A DNA stretch of 64,000 bases from the NCBI RefSeq assembly GCF_004122145.1, contig NZ_SBKQ01000001.1, forward strand, positions 329,723 through 393,722, given 5' to 3'. Origin of the DNA: Flavobacterium piscinae (lineage in GTDB: Bacteria; Bacteroidota; Bacteroidia; Flavobacteriales; Flavobacteriaceae). The notes below the pieces were generated by a model. The model did not search any database and was not told the origin of the DNA. It saw nothing but the letters and a program-made list of their open reading frames with translations. Made by a program: the position numbers and the translations under genes. Shown one piece after another: positions 38,028-44,929 of this stretch (position 1 is the stretch's first letter; each line of letters opens with the position of its first letter).

Positions 38028-38996
38028 ATGACAGGAATCGTGTATAAATCTACCGGAAGTTGGTATACCGTAAAAACGGAAGACAATCAATTTTATGATT
38101 GTAGGATTAAGGGTAAATTCCGTATGAAAGGAATCAAAAGTACCAATCCAATAGCCGTAGGTGATGTAGTAGATTTTGAAATTGATGAGACTTCCGATGC
38201 AATTACCGGAAATATTCACAATATTCACGAGAGAAAGAATTACATTGTACGAAAATCGGTCAACCTTTCCAAGCAAACGCACATTATTGCTTCCAATATT
38301 GATATTGTTTTTTTGTTGGTTACCATTAATAATCCAATCACAACAACAAGTTTTATCGATCGTTTTTTAGTTACCGCAGAAGCCTATCACATTAAAGCGG
38401 TTTTGATTTTTAATAAGATTGACACTTATGACGACGCTAGTTTAGATGAACAATTATTCTTACAATACATTTATTCTCAAATTGGATATGAATGTCTTCG
38501 AGTTTCTGCAACCGCAAAAAAAGGTTTAGAGGATTTAAAAAAAATGATGGAAGGAAAAGTGTGCATGTTTTCCGGTCATTCCGGTGTTGGGAAATCCACT
38601 TTAGTTAATGCTTTGGAACCTAATTTGAATTTAAAAACAAAAGAAATATCCGACTTGCATCAACAGGGACAACATACCACTACGTTTGCAGAGATGTTTG
38701 ATTTATCTTTTAATTCAAAAATTATCGATACGCCAGGCATTCGCGGATTTGGTATTGTAGATATGGAAAACCAAGAAATCAAAGGTTATTTTCCGGAGTT
38801 TTTTAAGTTGGAGGATCAATGCAAGTTCAACAATTGTTTGCACAAAGACGAACCCCATTGTGCGATAAAAAGAGCATTAGAAGAAGATAAAATTGCTTGG
38901 TCTCGCTACAAAAGTTACCTTCAAATTTTAGAAGGTGACGAAGAACAGTATCGGAATGATATCTATGCTGAGGGAAGAAACCAAGATTTGGATTAA
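38028..38996 (+). CDS. rsgA: Ribosome small-subunit-dependent GTPase A
   Basis: A 322-residue circularly permuted GTPase that helps mature the 30S subunit. An N-terminal OB-fold (residues ~1-75) precedes the GTPase domain with the order G4 (NKID, ~125) then G1 (GHSGVGKST, residues 183-191) and G3 (DTPGIRGFG). The C-terminal zinc site is C265, C270, H272 and C278. Length and order are normal. dtd follows 34 bp downstream, and the start codon lies almost on the promoter. Confidence 0.96.
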   Translation: MTGIVYKSTGSWYTVKTEDNQFYDCRIKGKFRMKGIKSTNPIAVGDVVDFEIDETSDAITGNIHNIHERKNYIVRKSVNLSKQTHIIASNIDIVFLLVTINNPITTTSFIDRFLVTAEAYHIKAVLIFNKIDTYDDASLDEQLFLQYIYSQIGYECLRVSATAKKGLEDLKKMMEGKVCMFSGHSGVGKSTLVNALEPNLNLKTKEISDLHQQGQHTTTFAEMFDLSFNSKIIDTPGIRGFGIVDMENQEIKGYFPEFFKLEDQCKFNNCLHKDEPHCAIKRALEEDKIAWSRYKSYLQILEGDEEQYRNDIYAEGRNQDLD

Positions 38997-39030
38997 CCAT
39001 TTGCCCATTACAACCAACTTTTACCAAAAA

Positions 39031-39483
39031 ATGAAAGCCGTTATTCAAAGAGTTGCACAATCATCGGTTACTATCGAAGGAGAAGTTGTAGCCTCCATCC
39101 AAAAGGGTTTACTGATTTTGGTGGGAATTGAAGAAGCGGATACAAAAGAAGACATTGAATGGCTATCTTCAAAAATTGTCAATCTTCGTATTTTTGCAGA
39201 TGAAAATAGTATCATGAATTTATCTGTTAAAGAGGTGAATGGCGATGCAATAATTGTAAGTCAATTTACCCTTCATGCTTCTACCAAAAAAGGAAATCGC
39301 CCTTCCTACATCAAAGCAGCTAAACCGGATATTGCTATTCCACTTTACGAACAATTTATCCAACAATTTGAGAAAGATTTAGAAAAGAGAGTGCAAACCG
39401 GGCAATTTGGTGCGGATATGAAAGTGAGCTTGATAAACGACGGACCGGTTACAATTTTAATTGATACAAAAAATAAGGAATAA
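39031..39483 (+). CDS. dtd: D-aminoacyl-tRNA deacylase
   Basis: A 150-residue enzyme that hydrolyses D-aminoacyl-tRNA and glycyl-tRNA(Ala), keeping D-amino acids out of proteins. The ATG at 39031 gives the family N-terminus MKAVIQRVAQSSVTI; an in-frame ATG at 38935 overlaps rsgA. The catalytic motifs SQFTLHA and NDGPVT are present near residues ~75 and ~138. It follows rsgA closely. The mazG-like pseudogene begins 2 bp after its stop, which suggests that dtd and mazG once formed a tight pair. Confidence 0.95.
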   Translation: MKAVIQRVAQSSVTIEGEVVASIQKGLLILVGIEEADTKEDIEWLSSKIVNLRIFADENSIMNLSVKEVNGDAIIVSQFTLHASTKKGNRPSYIKAAKPDIAIPLYEQFIQQFEKDLEKRVQTGQFGADMKVSLINDGPVTILIDTKNKE

Positions 39484-39485
39484 CC

Positions 39486-39941
39486 ATGAACCTTCAAAAC
39501 GCTCAACTCGAAGTAGACAACTGGATTAAAAACCATGGCGTTCGCTATTTTAACGAACTAACCAACATGGCATAACTTACCGAAGAAGTATGCGAAGTAG
39601 CCCGAATCATTGCTTGTCGTTATGGCGAACAATCCGAAAAATAAAGCATTAACACACCACTACAATTTTCAGAAGAAGCCACCGCCGTTTTTGATGCCGG
39701 TCGCGAACTTTGGAAATACTATCACGCACAACCCAATGTAAATGTAAACGCAAGTTTATACGACATCCGCGAATATTTTCAAGGCAGAAATGACAAAGGC
39801 AGAAATGACAAAGGCAGAATGAATAGTAAAAGTGATGATGCTATTTACACTAAACTAATTGCCGAACTAAGAAACAAATTAGCCATTCTAGCCGATAAAA
39901 TAAAACCAAAAGTGTACCAATACGAGTTTTTGAAAGAGTAA
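39486..39941 (+). pseudogene. Chimeric broken gene: mazG-like 5' part joined to an unknown 3' part
   Basis: The first ~53 codons are nearly the same as the intact mazG-like gene at 41306 (about 90% identical by eye), but two in-frame TAA codons interrupt them, at 39573 (CAA in the intact copy) and 39642 (GAA in the intact copy). Catalytic-region changes are also present. From 39645 the same frame continues for ~98 codons of a different protein (FDAGRELWKYYHAQ, YDIREYFQG, KIKPKVYQYEFLKE) that I do not recognise. An internal 15-bp unit is repeated at 39781-39818. It looks like a recombination product that is no longer functional. Confidence 0.8.
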
Positions 39942-39949
39942 AAAAGTTC

Positions 39950-40225
39950 AAAAAAAAGTGTTTTCTTATTCATGAAACAATAACATACACAAAAAACATC
40001 ACTTTCTTGTACATAAAAAAAGAACGTGCATAAATAACACGACTTTCTTGTGCATGAAAAAATAACGTGTATAAATTTCTTTATTTTTTATACATGACAT
40101 AAATAACGTGCACAAAAAACATCATTTTCTTGTGTACAAACAAATAACGTGCACAAAAAACATCATTTTCTTGTGCATGAAATAAGAATGAACACAAAAA
40201 AACACCTAAATTTGTGTATAACTAA
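39950..40225. repeat. Seven-unit 41-bp tandem array of inverted repeats before the Fic gene
   Basis: The half-site TTGTGCATG (or a variant) begins at about 39966, 40007, 40048, 40088, 40130, 40171 and 40212, a spacing of 40-42 bp. Opposite half-sites CGTGCACAA (or variants) begin at about 39984, 40025, 40066, 40107, 40148 and 40188. Each unit is thus an inverted repeat. The last unit is degenerate and contains the TAAATTTG of the fic promoter. Units diverge from each other, most in the first and last. Confidence 0.85.
40207..40214 (+). promoter_or_regulatory. Candidate fic promoter -7 element TAAATTTG
   Basis: Exact TAnnTTTG match 20 bp before the fic start codon, lying inside the seventh unit of the 41-bp array. 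Confidence 0.6.
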
Positions 40226-40234
40226 TAGAACATC

Positions 40235-41305
40235 ATGGATAACTTTGAAGTTACAGCATTGCCGCCAAGTATCAATTTAGAAAGTGTAGCTATATTAAAG
40301 GCATTGGTAACAGCAACTAGAGCATTAGGCGAACTGCGGGGTGAAATAAAAAAAATACCTAATTCTCAAATTCTGATAGATACTATTGCTTTGCAAGAAG
40401 CGAAAGATAGTAACGAGGTAGAAAATATTGTAACTACCGATGATGAGTTGTATCAGGCAGCAATTGAAGATGAAAACATTTCACAAGCAGCAAAAGAAGC
40501 TCAGAGTTATGCAAAAGCTTTAAAAACAGGTTTTTCAATAATAAAAGAAAAAGGTATTTTAACCATTAATGATATAAAGAAAATACAAGAAATAGTTTCT
40601 CCAAATCATCCTGTTCGAAAAGTTCCCGGAACGGTTTTAAAAAATCCAAAAACAAAAGAAATTGTTTATACACCTCCACAAAATCATTTAGAAATCATAA
40701 AACTTTTAGAAAATTTAGAAGTTTACATCAATGATGCATCATTTCATGAAATAGATGGATTAATTAAAATGCCAATCATTCATTATCAATTTGAAAGTAT
40801 TCATCCGTTTTATGATGGAAATGGTCGGACAGGTAGAATTTTAAACATGTTGTATTTAGTACAGCAGCAATTGTTAGATATTCCTGTTTTGTATTTGAGT
40901 AGTTATATCATTAAAAATAAATCTGATTATTATAGATTATTACAAGAAGTAAGAACAGAAAATAAATGGGAAGAATGGATTATTTGGATGTTAAAAGGGG
41001 TTGAGGTAACATCTAAAGACACAATTAAGGTGGTTAATAACATAAAATTATTAATGGATGATTACAAACAAAAAATACGTGCTAATCATAAATTTTATAG
41101 TCACGATTTAATAAATACTATTTTTAAACACCCTTATACAAAAATTGATTTTATTGAAAAAGAGCTCGGTGTACACAGAAATACAGCCGCAAGTTATCTT
41201 AATGCATTAGTTGAAGATGAAAATCAGTTTTTAAAGAAAATAAAGATTGGTAAGAGCAATTATTTTATTAATGATAGATTACTTCAAATATTAAAAAACA
41301 GATAA
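40235..41305 (+). CDS. Fic family AMP-transferase with N-terminal inhibitory helix and C-terminal winged helix
   Basis: A 356-residue protein of the Fic/DOC class that usually transfers AMP from ATP to a protein. An N-terminal Fic_N domain carries the inhibitory motif [S/T]xxxE[G/N] as S59-N-E-V-E63-N64 (class II Fic). The catalytic motif HPFYDGNGRTGR is at residues 190-201 with all key residues. Residues ~285-356 look like a winged helix (FIEKELGVHRNTAASYLNAL), which might bind the inverted repeats upstream. No separate antitoxin gene is seen. It is inserted between the broken and intact mazG-like copies. Confidence 0.9.
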   Translation: MDNFEVTALPPSINLESVAILKALVTATRALGELRGEIKKIPNSQILIDTIALQEAKDSNEVENIVTTDDELYQAAIEDENISQAAKEAQSYAKALKTGFSIIKEKGILTINDIKKIQEIVSPNHPVRKVPGTVLKNPKTKEIVYTPPQNHLEIIKLLENLEVYINDASFHEIDGLIKMPIIHYQFESIHPFYDGNGRTGRILNMLYLVQQQLLDIPVLYLSSYIIKNKSDYYRLLQEVRTENKWEEWIIWMLKGVEVTSKDTIKVVNNIKLLMDDYKQKIRANHKFYSHDLINTIFKHPYTKIDFIEKELGVHRNTAASYLNALVEDENQFLKKIKIGKSNYFINDRLLQILKNR

Positions 41306-41632
41306 ATGAACCTCCAAAACGCCCAACTCGAAGTAGACAACTGGATTAAAAACCACGGTGTTCGTTATTTTAACGAACTAACCAACATGGCTCAACTTAC
41401 CGAAGAAGTAGGTGAAGTGGCCCGAATCATTGCCCGCCGCTATGGTGAACAATCCGAAAAAGAAAGCGATAAAAACAAAGACCTTGGCGAAGAATTAGCC
41501 GATGTTGTTTTTGTAGTACTTTGCCTCGCCAATCAAACCGGTGTCGATTTGCAAGCCGCTTTTGATAAAAAAATGGACTTGAAAACCAAACGCGACCACG
41601 ACCGCCATCACAATAACGAGAAACTAAAATAA
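41306..41632 (+). CDS. MazG-like nucleotide pyrophosphohydrolase
   Basis: A 108-residue all-alpha NTP pyrophosphohydrolase of the MazG/dUTPase superfamily. The metal-binding acidic motifs are EEVGE at residues 33-37 and EELAD at 62-66, followed by a Lys/Arg/Asp segment. It hydrolyses nucleoside triphosphates to monophosphates, possibly to clean the pool of non-canonical nucleotides. The start codon abuts the fic stop codon. A broken copy of its first half lies at 39486, 2 bp behind dtd. Confidence 0.9.
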   Translation: MNLQNAQLEVDNWIKNHGVRYFNELTNMAQLTEEVGEVARIIARRYGEQSEKESDKNKDLGEELADVVFVVLCLANQTGVDLQAAFDKKMDLKTKRDHDRHHNNEKLK

Positions 41633-41634
41633 GA

Positions 41635-41820
41635 TTGAAAAAGAAATTTATTCATTTCATCACCGCCTTGATTATCTACGGACTCATTGGCTGGTTAATG
41701 ACCTTTTTTTTGGATGATGAAAACCATAATCCTTGGTTTTTTATCATTTTTTGGGCAGTTTCCATGGCGTTAGCCGAATTGTTTATCTTTGAAAAAATAA
41801 GAAACAGAAAAAAGAAGTGA
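41635..41820 (+). CDS. Small membrane protein
   Basis: A 61-residue protein with two predicted membrane helices (IHFITALIIYGLIGWLMTFF and WFFIIFWAVSMALAELFIF) and a basic tail (RNRKKK). It begins with TTG at 41635, 2 bp after the mazG-like stop; no ATG is available in frame near this place. Its end overlaps the GTG start of the exporter gene by 3 bp, which supports real translation within the operon. Function unknown. Confidence 0.6.
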   Translation: MKKKFIHFITALIIYGLIGWLMTFFLDDENHNPWFFIIFWAVSMALAELFIFEKIRNRKKK

Positions 41821-42143
41821 ATTGGATTCTACTTGTTATCGCCGGTTTATTTGAAGTAGCCTTTGCGGCTTGTCTCGGAAAAGCCAAAGAAACTACCGGG
41901 ACAACCATGTGGTTGTGGTATGTCGGGTTTTTAGTCTGCCTTACTATTAGCATGGTTTTATTGGTCAAAGTCACCAAAGAATTACCCATCGGAACCGCTT
42001 ATGCCGTTTGGACCGGAATCGGAGCAGTGGGTAGCGTACTTGTTGGTATCTTTGTATTCAAAGAACCTGCCACTTTTTGGCGAGTATTTTTCATCAGCAC
42101 CCTAATCATCTCCATCATCGGACTTAAAGTTGTGACTAAATAA
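41817..42143 (+). CDS. Small multidrug resistance family exporter, Gdx/SugE type
   Basis: A 108-residue four-helix transporter of the SMR family working as an antiparallel dimer. The essential glutamate lies in the first helix (IAGLFEVAFA), and LPIGTAYAVWTGIGAVG is closer to the guanidinium-exporter (Gdx, formerly SugE) subtype than to EmrE. The start is GTG at 41817, overlapping the stop of the small membrane protein. The stop overlaps the aroA start (TAATG). Guanidinium as substrate is inference. Confidence 0.85.
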   Translation: MNWILLVIAGLFEVAFAACLGKAKETTGTTMWLWYVGFLVCLTISMVLLVKVTKELPIGTAYAVWTGIGAVGSVLVGIFVFKEPATFWRVFFISTLIISIIGLKVVTK

Positions 42144-43390
42144 TGAATGTTAAACTTCAACAATCAACAATCAACAATCAGCAATCGTTAATAAGAATCA
42201 CCGGTTCCAAATCCGAAACCAATCGTTTGTTGTTGTTGCAAGCATTACATCCCAATTTAGTTTTAGAAAACACCTCTAATTCAGACGACTCAGTCTTAAT
42301 GCTCAAAGCCATCCAAAAACCGACAACAGACAACCGACAACAGACAACCGTAATAGACATCCACCACGCCGGCACCGCCATGCGTTTCCTCACTGCCTAC
42401 TTTGCCATTCAAGTTGGGAAAGAAGTCATTCTCACAGGTTCGTCTCGAATGAAAGAGCGACCTATCAAGATTCTGGTAGAAGCTCTTCAGCAACTGGGTG
42501 CCGAAATCAGTTATGAAGAAAATGAAGGTTTTCCTCCCATTCGCATCAAAGGAAAAAAAATTACTCAAAATAAAGTTGCTCTTCCGGCCAACGTAAGTAG
42601 TCAATATATTTCTGCATTATTATTAATTGCACCCAAACTGGAAAAGGGATTAGAATTAACTTTAGAAGGAGAAATTACGTCAATTCCCTATATCAAAATG
42701 ACATTGGCTTTACTGAATGAAATTGGAGTAGAAACCTCTTTTATCCAAAACCAAATTACCGTCAAACCACTCCATACTATCAACTCCCAACTCCTAACTA
42801 TCGAGTCGGATTGGAGTTCCGCTTCCTATTGGTATTCCATTATTGCCTTATCTCCTATCGGAACACAAATAACGCTTTCCAGCTACAAACAAAACAGTTT
42901 ACAAGGTGATGCTTCTTTAGTTGAAATCTACAAAAGTTTTGGAGTAGAAACGTTTTTCAAAGGCAATTCAATTGTTTTGCACAAAATAAACAACCTGAAA
43001 CCTGATACGTTAAACCTGAAACTAAATAATTCCCCCGACATCGCCCAAACCATCGCTGTAACCTGCTTCGGATTAGGACTAGGTTGCAATTTAACCGGCT
43101 TACACACACTTAAAATCAAAGAGACGGACAGATTAGAAGCGTTAAAAACTGAGTTAACAAAGTTAGGAGCGAAAGTCTTAGTTACTAATGATAGTTTGAT
43201 TTTAGAAAATTCAATTAGCATCAACGAAAATATTGCAATTTCCACCTACCAAGATCACCGTATGGCTATGGCTTTTGCACCATTAGCCATAAAAACATCA
43301 ATTATAATTGAAGAGGCTGAAGTCGTCTCAAAATCCTATCCCACTTTTTGGGAAGATCTAGAAAAATTCGGATTTCAAATTTCAAAATGA
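42143..43390 (+). CDS. aroA: 3-phosphoshikimate 1-carboxyvinyltransferase (EPSP synthase) with repeat-derived insertions
   Basis: A 415-residue enzyme of the shikimate pathway, joining phosphoenolpyruvate to shikimate 3-phosphate. The N-terminal SKSETNR (residues 22-28), AGTAMRFLTAYFA (77-89) and the late TYQDHRMAMAFAPLA are family signatures. Four low-complexity segments seem added in frame: residues ~5-15, ~60-70, ~210-221 and ~282-297. Their DNA (42158-42186, 42320-42350, 42770-42802, 42990-43022) consists of the same 7-bp tandem units found between genes. The gene start overlaps the exporter stop by 1 base. Confidence 0.93.
   Translation: MNVKLQQSTINNQQSLIRITGSKSETNRLLLLQALHPNLVLENTSNSDDSVLMLKAIQKPTTDNRQQTTVIDIHHAGTAMRFLTAYFAIQVGKEVILTGSSRMKERPIKILVEALQQLGAEISYEENEGFPPIRIKGKKITQNKVALPANVSSQYISALLLIAPKLEKGLELTLEGEITSIPYIKMTLALLNEIGVETSFIQNQITVKPLHTINSQLLTIESDWSSASYWYSIIALSPIGTQITLSSYKQNSLQGDASLVEIYKSFGVETFFKGNSIVLHKINNLKPDTLNLKLNNSPDIAQTIAVTCFGLGLGCNLTGLHTLKIKETDRLEALKTELTKLGAKVLVTNDSLILENSISINENIAISTYQDHRMAMAFAPLAIKTSIIIEEAEVVSKSYPTFWEDLEKFGFQISK
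42158..42186. repeat. CAACAAT heptamer array inside aroA
   Basis: Three CAACAAT-type units and one CAGCAAT, translated as Gln/Asn-rich sequence near the N-terminus of AroA. Confidence 0.7.
42320..42350. repeat. CCGACAA / CAGACAA heptamer array inside aroA
   Basis: Four 7-bp units alternating CCGACAA and CAGACAA, translated as a Thr/Asp/Gln-rich loop. The CCGACAA unit is also found before the DAHP synthase gene at 33823-33845. Confidence 0.75.
42770..42802. repeat. CTCCCAA-type heptamer array inside aroA
   Basis: Units CTATCAA, CTCCCAA, CTCCTAA and CTATCGA in a row. Similar CTACTCC/TTACTCC units occur at 53407-53427. Confidence 0.65.
42990..43022. repeat. CCTGAAA-type heptamer array inside aroA
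   Basis: Units of AACCTGA/AACCTGAAAC type, the same unit as before metF (26943-26970), at 51975-51995 and at 63405-63460. Confidence 0.7.
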
Positions 43391-43412
43391 GACCATTATG
43401 TGTATAAAAATT

Positions 43413-43447
43413 AGCTCAGAACCTTAGTGTCTTAGCACCTTAGCAGC
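43413..43447. repeat. CTTAGCAC octamer array
   Basis: Octamers CTCAGAAC, CTTAGTGT, CTTAGCAC and CTTAGCAG in a row, between aroA and queA. Confidence 0.65.
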
Positions 43448-43475
43448 TTTCCAAAAAAAATAAACCCCAAAACAC

Positions 43476-43507
43476 TTGACAACCCCTATTTCGCAATCGT
43501 ATATTTG
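43476..43507 (+). promoter_or_regulatory. queA promoter
   Basis: TTG (43476-43478) and TATATTTG (43500-43507), 21 bp apart, a full match to the Bacteroidota -33/-7 arrangement. Confidence 0.65.
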
Positions 43508-43538
43508 CCACCTGAAAATTGGAAGAAGTGAAACGAAT

Positions 43539-43567
43539 CACTAATTACTATTCACTAATCACTATTT
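43539..43567. repeat. ACTAATT-type heptamer array before queA
   Basis: Heptamers ACTAATT, ACTATTC, ACTAATC and ACTATTT, the last touching the queA start codon. Confidence 0.7.
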
Positions 43568-44617
43568 ATGAAATTATCTCATTTTAACTTCAATCTACCT
43601 GCCGAATTATTGGCCGAATTTCCAGCAGAAAACCGCGACGAATCCCGTTTAATGGTAATCGATAGAGCAAAAAAAACAATCGAACACAAAATGTTCAAAG
43701 ACATCATTAACTATTTCGACGATGGCGATGTAATGATCATGAACAATACCAAAGTTTTTCCTGCTCGTTTATACGGTAATAAAGAAAAAACCGGTGCTAG
43801 AATAGAAGTGTTTTTGTTACGTGAACTCAATGCAGAGCAACGCCTTTGGGATGTTTTGGTTGATCCGGCAAGAAAAATTAGAATAGGAAACAAATTGTAT
43901 TTTGGAGATGACGATTCTTTAGTGGCAGAAGTAATCGACAATACCACTTCTCGTGGTAGAACCCTTCGCTTTTTATACGATGGTTCATACGATGAATTTA
44001 GAAATAAATTAACCGAATTAGGTGAAACTCCAATCCCAAAATACATCAATAGAGAAGTTACTCCAGAAGATGAAGAGCGTTACCAAACCATTTACGCCAA
44101 AGTTGAAGGTGCTGTGGCCGCTCCAACAGCCGGTTTACACTTTTCTAAACATTTGATGAAACGTTTAGAAATCAAGGGAATCAATTTTGCCGAAGTAACC
44201 TTACACGTTGGCTTAGGTACTTTCAATCCGGTTGAGGTGGAAGATTTATCGAAACACAAAATGGATTCTGAGGAACTATTCATCACCCAACAAGCGTGCG
44301 ATATAGTAAATAATGCTATTCAAAACAAAAAAAGAGTTTGCTGTATCGGAACTACTTCCATGAGAGCAATTGAAAGCTCAGTTTCCTCAGCCAGAACGCT
44401 GAATCCTTTTGAAGGGTGGACCAATAAGTTCATCTATCCGCCATACGACTTTAGCATAGCCAATTGTATGGTGACCAATTTTCATACACCAAAATCAACC
44501 CTGTTGATGATGATTTCAGCTTTCTGCGGTCATGATTTAATGAAAAAAGCCTACGAAGAAGCAGTAAAAGAAAAATACAGATTCTATTCGTATGGCGATG
44601 CCATGTTGATTATATAA
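43568..44617 (+). CDS. queA: S-adenosylmethionine:tRNA ribosyltransferase-isomerase
   Basis: A 349-residue enzyme that moves the ribosyl part of SAM onto preQ1 in tRNA, the late step of queuosine synthesis. Family phrases: [23 protein letters not shown] at the N-terminus, [35 protein letters not shown] and TTSMRAIES. The length is normal. It has its own promoter and terminator. QueE, an early enzyme of the same pathway, is encoded in this window at 58138. Confidence 0.96.
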   Translation: MKLSHFNFNLPAELLAEFPAENRDESRLMVIDRAKKTIEHKMFKDIINYFDDGDVMIMNNTKVFPARLYGNKEKTGARIEVFLLRELNAEQRLWDVLVDPARKIRIGNKLYFGDDDSLVAEVIDNTTSRGRTLRFLYDGSYDEFRNKLTELGETPIPKYINREVTPEDEERYQTIYAKVEGAVAAPTAGLHFSKHLMKRLEIKGINFAEVTLHVGLGTFNPVEVEDLSKHKMDSEELFITQQACDIVNNAIQNKKRVCCIGTTSMRAIESSVSSARTLNPFEGWTNKFIYPPYDFSIANCMVTNFHTPKSTLLMMISAFCGHDLMKKAYEEAVKEKYRFYSYGDAMLII

Positions 44618-44644
44618 TCTGATTTTATTTCAGTTTTTTAAATA

Positions 44645-44678
44645 CAAAATCCCAATCTTTTCTGGTTGGGATTTTTTT
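44645..44678 (+). terminator. Intrinsic terminator after queA
   Basis: AAATCCCAA (44647-44655) pairs with TTGGGATTT (44666-44674) and a T run follows. Confidence 0.8.
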
Positions 44679-44689
44679 GGGCGTATTAC

Positions 44690-44820
44690 GGGCTTTTCAC
44701 TCCAAGTCCTCACAACAAAACACAATTTTCTAAAGGTTTAAAAGAGCTTCCTGTGGTCGCTTTTTCAACCTAAGAAAATTTGCGTTTTGTTGCTCCGGGC
44801 TTTCCGCTTCAATCCCTAAC
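44690..44820. repeat. Dispersed intergenic repeat, copy 2
   Basis: Left end GGGCTTTTCACTCCAA, core AAGAGCTTCCTGTGGTCGCT (44742-44761), then TAAGAAAAT and right end GGCTTTCCGCTTCAAT. It is the most diverged of the three copies and lacks the GGGGCTAGG end. Confidence 0.7.
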
Positions 44821-44862
44821 GCAAATTGTGCTACAAATAAAGTATTTCAAAATTCATCTTAC

Positions 44863-44882
44863 GGACAGGTTTCGACCTGTCC
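44863..44882. other. Perfect 8-bp hairpin before kynU
   Basis: GGACAGGT, loop TTCG, ACCTGTCC. There is no T run, so it is not an ordinary terminator; it sits 48 bp before the kynU start and may be an RNA structure or a protein-binding site. The rest of the gap between queA and kynU is occupied by the terminator and repeat copy 2. Confidence 0.6.
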
Positions 44883-44929
44883 CTACATTCCAAAAAATTA
44901 CTACCTTTACCACACAAACAATCAACTTC

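Noticed and set aside
39573..39644. In-frame TAA codons in the mazG-like copy as recoded Gln/Glu codons
   Set aside because: All other genes in the window use TAA as a normal stop, the intact copy has CAA and GAA at these places, and the protein changes identity after the second stop. A pseudogene is simpler.
39950..40225. 41-bp array as a CRISPR
   Set aside because: There are no unique spacers; the whole 41-bp unit repeats, the units are diverged, and no cas gene is near.
39486..41632. Prophage or integrative element carrying fic
   Set aside because: No integrase, transposase, tRNA target or phage gene is seen; the flanks are housekeeping genes.
44780..44929. 50-residue N-terminal extension of kynureninase
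   Set aside because: It is encoded by repeat copy 2 and the hairpin; family members start near 44930.
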